From contig QLUS01000070.1 in the NCBI GenBank assembly GCA_018725535.1, positions 1 through 7,884 of the forward strand: a DNA stretch of 7,884 nt, written 5' to 3'. The notes under the pieces are model-generated. The model made no database searches. It worked only from the letters and a program-made list of their open reading frames with translations, and was not told the DNA's origin. Positions 5,253-7,884 of the stretch are shown here, in pieces. The stretch's first letter is position 1; each line of letters starts with the position of its first letter. Source of the stretch: Bacillota bacterium. Its GTDB lineage: Bacteria; Bacillota; UBA994. The translations under genes were made by a program, and so were the position numbers.

Positions 5253-6796
5253 AGCTTGTTACCGCCAAGGAAATACGCGCATTAGAAGCGCAGGCTATGA
5301 CGCAGTGCGGTATCCCTGGTGTCGTTCTGATGGAGAATGCAGGCCTAGCCGTTGTGGCTGCCGGGCAAGAGCTTGTGGGGGACTATCACGGCAAACGAGT
5401 CGTTGTTCTGGCAGGCTCGGGTAATAACGGCGGGGATGGCTTTGTTGTCGCGCGCCACGTCGCTAATCGCGGTGGAGAGACTAGGGTCTTTTTGCTTGGC
5501 ACACCCGAGGCCATGCAGAGCGACGCCCGCACCAACTACGACATACTCATGCACATGGGTGTCCCCGTGCAGAAGATGGGCGAGGATCTGTTATCATTGC
5601 TAGCGACTGAATTAGGGGCGGCAAACCTTATTGTGGATGCCCTTTATGGGACGGGCTTTGCCGGGCAAATCACAGGTCTAGCGCAGGACATCGTGCACTT
5701 CATGAACGCGGCAGGTCCGCCTATACTGGCGGTAGATGTGCCCTCGGGGCTGATTGCCGACACCGGGGAAGTCCTTGGCCCCTGCGTCCAAGCTACTACT
5801 ACGGTTACGTTTGGGTTGCCTAAGATTGGGCTATACCTCGAGCCAGGTGCGCGCTATGCAGGCACAATACGGGTAGCCGACATCTCCTTGCCGCGCAGCG
5901 TAGTTGCCGCAAGTCGCTTCCGCCACAACCTTATCACTAGGGAGTGGTGTCAGGGGCTGCTGCCCGCACGCTCGCCTGACAGCCACAAAGGCACCTTTGG
6001 TCGCGTTTTGGCAGTTGGCGGCTCACCGGGCATGACTGGCGCGGTCTCTTTAGCTGCTGAGGCAGCCTTGCGCAGTGGGGCAGGCTTAGTTGCAGTAGCC
6101 ATCCCGAGGACATTGCAGCATAATGTGGCTGGGAAAACCAGCGAGGTAATCACCCATGGTTTGGCGGATGCCGACGGGGGCCATATCGGCACTGCTGCGG
6201 CAGAGGAGTTCGTGGCTCTAGCTGGTCGTGCCTCGGTAGTTGCGCTTGGCATGGGATTAGGCCGGCACGAGGAGACGTTTACTTGGTTGCGACAAGTTCT
6301 GCCTGATATGCGGGCTCCCCTCATCCTCGATGCTGATGCCTTAACTGGGTTGGCCGGACACACAGCGCTGCTCACTCAGCACCGCGGGGAAATAGTCGTT
6401 ACGCCGCATCCCGGCGAGATGTCCCGTCTAACGGGACTCTCGGTGGACGAAATACAAAGGCAGCGCGTAGATGTCGCCAGACGGTACGCCGTAGAATGGC
6501 AATGCACCGTTGTGTTGAAGGGAGCGCGCACGGTAGTGGCTGACCCCGGCGGCGAAGTCTATCTAAACCAGAGCGGCAACCCCGGTATGGCGACCGCAGG
6601 CATGGGTGATGTGCTCGCCGGAGTGATTTCAGCACTGATGGCCCACGGGCTTACCCCATCGCTAGCAGCTGCCTTAGGTGTCTACGCCCACGGCACAGCA
6701 GGGGACGCCGCCGCCCGTGCCAAAGGCTTTATGGGCCTTACTGCGAGCGATGTGCTGGCGTCACTGCCCGAAGTGTGGCGCGAGTTAGGGAGATAA
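5249..6796 (+). CDS. nnr: bifunctional NAD(P)H-hydrate epimerase / ADP-dependent NAD(P)H-hydrate dehydratase
   Basis: This enzyme repairs NADH and NADPH that have become hydrated. The N-terminal half interconverts the R and S hydrates; the C-terminal half dehydrates the S form using ADP. The 515 residues match the usual fused form. The YjeF_N-type epimerase (1 to about 220) has GSGNNGGDGFV (56-66) and D130 in VDALYGTG. The carbohydrate-kinase-like dehydratase (about 235-515) has HKGTFGRVLAVGGS (246-259), DADAL (361-365), TPHPGEM (385-391), LKGART (423-428) and GNPGMATAGMGDVLAG (443-458) with the catalytic GMGD. The start is GTG 5249 overlapping the rsfS TGA (GTGA), typical of translational coupling; the upstream ribosome binding site is weak. 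It shares NAD metabolism with nadD upstream. Confidence 0.96.
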   Translation: MKLVTAKEIRALEAQAMTQCGIPGVVLMENAGLAVVAAGQELVGDYHGKRVVVLAGSGNNGGDGFVVARHVANRGGETRVFLLGTPEAMQSDARTNYDILMHMGVPVQKMGEDLLSLLATELGAANLIVDALYGTGFAGQITGLAQDIVHFMNAAGPPILAVDVPSGLIADTGEVLGPCVQATTTVTFGLPKIGLYLEPGARYAGTIRVADISLPRSVVAASRFRHNLITREWCQGLLPARSPDSHKGTFGRVLAVGGSPGMTGAVSLAAEAALRSGAGLVAVAIPRTLQHNVAGKTSEVITHGLADADGGHIGTAAAEEFVALAGRASVVALGMGLGRHEETFTWLRQVLPDMRAPLILDADALTGLAGHTALLTQHRGEIVVTPHPGEMSRLTGLSVDEIQRQRVDVARRYAVEWQCTVVLKGARTVVADPGGEVYLNQSGNPGMATAGMGDVLAGVISALMAHGLTPSLAAALGVYAHGTAGDAAARAKGFMGLTASDVLASLPEVWRELGR

Positions 6797-6803
6797 TTAG
6801 ACC

Positions 6804-6817
6804 ACGCAATTTTGCGT
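6804..6817. promoter_or_regulatory. palindrome touching the tRNA-Ala promoter
   Basis: ACGCAATTTTGCGT reads as two 6-base arms around TT, directly after the nnr stop, and its last T is the first base of the -35 hexamer. There is no T-run after it, so it is at best a weak terminator for nnr. Its position would also suit an operator. Function unknown. Confidence 0.3.
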
Positions 6818-6845
6818 TGACAGCACCAGTTAGCCTAAGTATAAT
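6817..6845 (+). promoter_or_regulatory. consensus sigma-A promoter of tRNA-Ala
   Basis: A perfect TTGACA (6817-6822) and a perfect TATAAT (6840-6845) are spaced by exactly 17 bases. Predicted transcription starts near 6852, about 30 bases before the mature tRNA. This is as strong as a vegetative promoter gets on paper, as expected for a stable RNA gene. Confidence 0.92.
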
Positions 6846-6881
6846 AAGAAACGTACCTGCCAATGGCGGTGCGCAACACGT

Positions 6882-6957
6882 GGGGCTATAGCTCAGCTGG
6901 GAGAGCGCTTGACTGGCAGTCAAGAGGTCAGCGGTTCGATCCCGCTTAGCTCCACCA
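6882..6957 (+). tRNA. tRNA-Ala(GGC)
   Basis: The full cloverleaf folds over 76 bases with an encoded CCA end. The acceptor stem GGGGCTA/TAGCTCC contains the G3-U70 wobble pair that identifies alanine tRNA. The D arm is GCTC/GAGC. The anticodon stem CTTGA/TCAAG holds loop CTGGCAG with anticodon GGC at 6915-6917, reading GCC and GCU. The variable loop is AGGTC and the T arm AGCGG-TTCGATC-CCGCT. It has its own promoter and terminator. Its 3' end is repeated at 7797. Confidence 0.97.
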
Positions 6958-6959
6958 AA
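6942..6959 (+). repeat. direct repeat copy 1, 3' end of tRNA-Ala (att-like)
   Basis: These 18 bases run from the 3' side of the T stem through CCA plus two A. They are identical to 7797-7814, 855 bases downstream. The 3' end of a tRNA gene is a classic target for tyrosine-recombinase integration, so this may be one end of a former integrated element. See the second copy for the extended similarity. Confidence 0.75.
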
Positions 6960-6971
6960 AGAATCAGTAAT

Positions 6972-7000
6972 GCCAAGGGTTTTGAGCCCTTGGCGTTTTT
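6972..7000 (+). terminator. intrinsic terminator of tRNA-Ala
   Basis: A perfect 8-base stem, GCCAAGGG (6972-6979) with CCCTTGGC (6987-6994), carries a 7-base loop and is followed by GTTTTT and more T-rich sequence. It ends the tRNA transcript 14 bases after the CCA end. Confidence 0.9.
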
Positions 7001-7250
7001 GTGTTTTCGTGTATTCTGCCTTCAAATCGCAAAGGTTCTAACAAAGTTCTAACACGAGGTTGTAGTTTTGCCTAGGAGCACCGCTTGCTCAACCAGTCTG
7101 GCGGCTTCTGCCTGCATGCCGGGAAGTGAGTATTGCGGGTCAAAATGAGTCAGGCTCATGGTGAGATTGAGCCAGTGGCATTTAGCCCCTATAGAATGAG
7201 AGTGTCTATTGTTATTGACAGTGGAACTACAAGCGTAGGGGGATTAAGAA
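7001..7250. other. non-coding stretch between tRNA-Ala terminator and istA remnant
   Basis: No convincing gene is visible; a 61-codon frame at 7133 lacks any family likeness. It contains a near-tandem repeat, AAAGGTTCTAAC then AAAGTTCTAAC (7031-7053). From about 7160 the sequence resembles the leader of an insertion sequence: two CAGTGG copies (7173 and 7219) and TGTC/GACA arms around 7204-7220 precede the istA-like start. Confidence 0.5.
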
Positions 7251-7370
7251 ATGAGCGACTACCGGGAGATCTTGCGACTGAGCAGTCAGAGTGTCAGCCA
7301 GCGTGGCATCGCTGTTAACTGCGACTGCTCGCGCAACGCCATCGCGGATCTTCGTAAGCGTCAAATAGCC
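7251..7370 (+). pseudogene. IS21-family transposase IstA, 5' remnant
   Basis: The first 37 or so codons, starting MSDYREILRLSSQSVSQRGIAV and continuing to about RKR, match the N-terminal helix-turn-helix of IS21-type IstA transposases. That family typically begins with a DYREILRL block, then a S-RQIA helix and a CSRNTV recognition helix. The start keeps a good ribosome binding site (AGGGGGA, 7237-7243) seven bases before ATG 7251. Beyond about codon 38 the likeness ends. The frame runs to 7556 through sequence that includes a tRNA fragment, so it cannot encode a transposase. No istB or right end is visible. This is a truncated IS left end; the exact borders are uncertain. Confidence 0.6.
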
Positions 7371-7515
7371 CCCACCTTTCCTAATGGCAAAGCAGGGGCT
7401 AGGGTAGTCGGCGGTTTGTCCTTAGGCTTGACCCGAACCTCGGGGGAAGGGTGGCAGACCACGGGAGGAGCTCGTCAAACGCTGTCGGGTAACCCAAGTT
7501 TTCACTTGTCCCTTC
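7371..7515. other. unassigned stretch between istA remnant and tRNA-Lys fragment
   Basis: I see no recognisable gene. The open + frame gives residues without family likeness (TRTSGEGWQTTGGARQ among them). It could be a rearranged interior piece of the insertion sequence or sequence deposited by an earlier insertion. Whatever it is, it replaces the expected 5' half of the tRNA-Lys gene. Confidence 0.4.
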
Positions 7516-7516
7516 C

Positions 7517-7566
7517 ACTGACTCTTAATCAGCGGGTCCGGGGTTCGAGTCCCTGATGGCGCACCA
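7517..7566 (+). pseudogene. orphan 3' part of tRNA-Lys(CTT)
   Basis: The sequence starts inside the anticodon stem and runs to an encoded CCA. It holds the anticodon arm CTGA-CTCTTAA-TCAG (anticodon CTT at 7524-7526), a variable loop, a T arm CGGGG-TTCGAGT-CCCTG with one G-U pair, and the 3' acceptor strand ATGGCGC-A-CCA. The acceptor 5' strand and the D arm are not found upstream, where the sequence is unrelated, so it cannot make a tRNA. It is followed by its own terminator. The 3' fragment of a tRNA next to mobile DNA is typical of a leftover attachment site. Confidence 0.82.
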
Positions 7567-7574
7567 GTAAAATC

Positions 7575-7608
7575 AAGGCTCTTTGGGAGAAACCCAGAGA
7601 GCTTTTTT
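7575..7608 (+). terminator. intrinsic terminator behind the tRNA-Lys fragment
   Basis: A 10-base stem, GCTCTTTGGG-like (7578-7587) with CCCAGAGAGC (7593-7602), has one G-U pair and an AGAAA loop, followed by six T. It is probably the original terminator of the tRNA-Lys gene, kept with the displaced 3' end. Confidence 0.85.
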
Positions 7609-7747
7609 CTGTAAAATCCGAGATTCTGCATAGGTCCACATCTACGCCAGCAAATCTTCAATCGAACTCTCCAATTGTCAAGGAGAAAAAGGCGAGAGGG
7701 GAGAGTTGGGCGATATGCGGGCGAAATCGGAGAAGGGCGAAGCGCTA
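7609..7747. other. purine-rich non-coding stretch
   Basis: No coding sequence is supported. From about 7680 the + strand is strongly G/A-rich with repeated GGCGA-type words (GGCGAGAGGGGAGAG, GGGCGATA, GGGCGAAATCGG, GGGCGAAGCG). These make long but unconvincing open frames on both strands. It leads straight into the REP-like palindrome. Confidence 0.4.
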
Positions 7748-7780
7748 GGGACGGAGGTGTGTGCCAAAAAGAACCGTCCC
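7748..7780. repeat. REP-like palindromic element
   Basis: GGGACGG (7748-7754) and CCGTCCC (7774-7780) form perfect arms around a GTGTGTGCCAAAAAGAA-type centre. Dispersed palindromes with GGGACGG arms and a TTTTTGGCACAC core are, to my recollection, common in clostridial genomes and are often linked to IS200-like REP-associated transposases. The family assignment is from memory and unverified. Two tandem 9-base units (CCCGGCGTT, 7779-7796) follow directly and lead into the tRNA-Ala repeat. Confidence 0.5.
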
Positions 7781-7796
7781 CGGCGTTCCCGGCGTT

Positions 7797-7814
7797 CCGC
7801 TTAGCTCCACCAAA
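7797..7814 (+). repeat. direct repeat copy 2, 3' end of tRNA-Ala (att-like)
   Basis: It is identical to 6942-6959, covering the T-stem 3' strand, acceptor 3' strand, CCA and two A. Similarity continues with one indel and several changes through CAGTAA and the terminator hairpin, roughly 55 bases in all. No tRNA 5' part lies upstream; instead there is the REP-like palindrome. It fits either a degraded attachment site or the remains of a second tRNA gene. Confidence 0.75.
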
Positions 7815-7827
7815 GAAACGCAGTAAA

Positions 7828-7860
7828 CACAAGGGTTTTTGGCCCTTGTGGCTTTGTATT
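7828..7860 (+). terminator. terminator hairpin behind tRNA-Ala 3' copy
   Basis: A perfect 8-base stem, CACAAGGG (7828-7835) with CCCTTGTG (7843-7850), has a 7-base loop, followed by GCTTTGTATTTT. It matches the terminator at 6972 in core stem and loop size, while the outer pairs differ in a compensating way, so base pairing has been kept. Confidence 0.75.
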
Positions 7861-7884
7861 TTGGGGCAATGAGAAAATGCGTGG

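Noticed and set aside
6738..7025. Minus-strand frame with the peptide RDRTADLLTASQALSQLS
   Set aside because: This is the antisense of tRNA-Ala; such peptides are widespread false gene calls opposite tRNA genes.
7133..7318. Plus-strand frame of 61 codons
   Set aside because: It overlaps the istA leader and start in another frame and resembles nothing known.
7422..7832. Minus-strand frame of 136 codons containing GTRTPDPLIKSQ
   Set aside because: That peptide is the antisense of the tRNA-Lys fragment, and the rest reads through the terminator, the purine-rich stretch and the palindrome. Not a protein gene.
7675..7872. Plus-strand frame of 65 codons, very Arg/Gly-rich
   Set aside because: It reads through the purine-rich stretch, the REP-like palindrome and the tRNA-Ala repeat; no good ribosome binding site and no family likeness.
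7001..7884. A defence system, toxin-antitoxin pair or CRISPR array in the accessory tail
   Set aside because: No intact ORF with family likeness and no regularly spaced repeats; only remnants of an IS, tRNA genes and palindromes.

Overview
The window looks like a chromosomal housekeeping region from a member of the Bacillota (Firmicutes), probably a clostridia-like lineage or an uncultured relative. The evidence is gene order (rplU, rpmA, a Spo0B-like gene, obgE, nadD, an LCP gene, rsfS, nnr), strong AGGAGG-type ribosome binding sites, near-consensus sigma-A promoters and a Spo0B-type phosphotransferase motif. Species cannot be named from the sequence. All genes are on the + strand.

Bases 1-407 hold no gene. 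They contain an AT-rich stretch with a long imperfect inverted repeat, then a good promoter (TTGACG, 17 bp, TACAAT) and a leader of about 110 nt before rplU. rplU (L21) and rpmA (L27) follow and end at an intrinsic terminator. The prp/ysxB protease gene that usually lies between them is absent, and L27 lacks the N-terminal extension that Prp would remove.

Bases 1035-3653 hold a Spo0B-like membrane protein gene interrupted by one in-frame TAG, then obgE and nadD, tightly spaced. A separate promoter-like site precedes bases 3726-6796: an LCP (LytR-CpsA-Psr) cell-wall ligase, rsfS (probably starting at a rare ATT codon) and a bifunctional NAD(P)H-hydrate repair enzyme. Functionally the cluster combines ribosome structure and assembly (L21, L27, Obg, RsfS), NAD synthesis and repair (NadD, Nnr) and envelope building (LCP).

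Bases 6817-7000 form a clean tRNA-Ala(GGC) unit with a consensus promoter and a terminator. From about 7000 to the end there is no intact gene, but there are several remnants: the 5' end of an IS21-type istA with its ribosome binding site, an orphan 3' half of tRNA-Lys(CTT) with its own terminator, a REP-like palindrome, and a second copy of the tRNA-Ala 3' end followed by a structurally conserved terminator. This looks like a tRNA-anchored recombination hotspot rather than a working system. I found no CRISPR array, toxin-antitoxin pair or defence locus.
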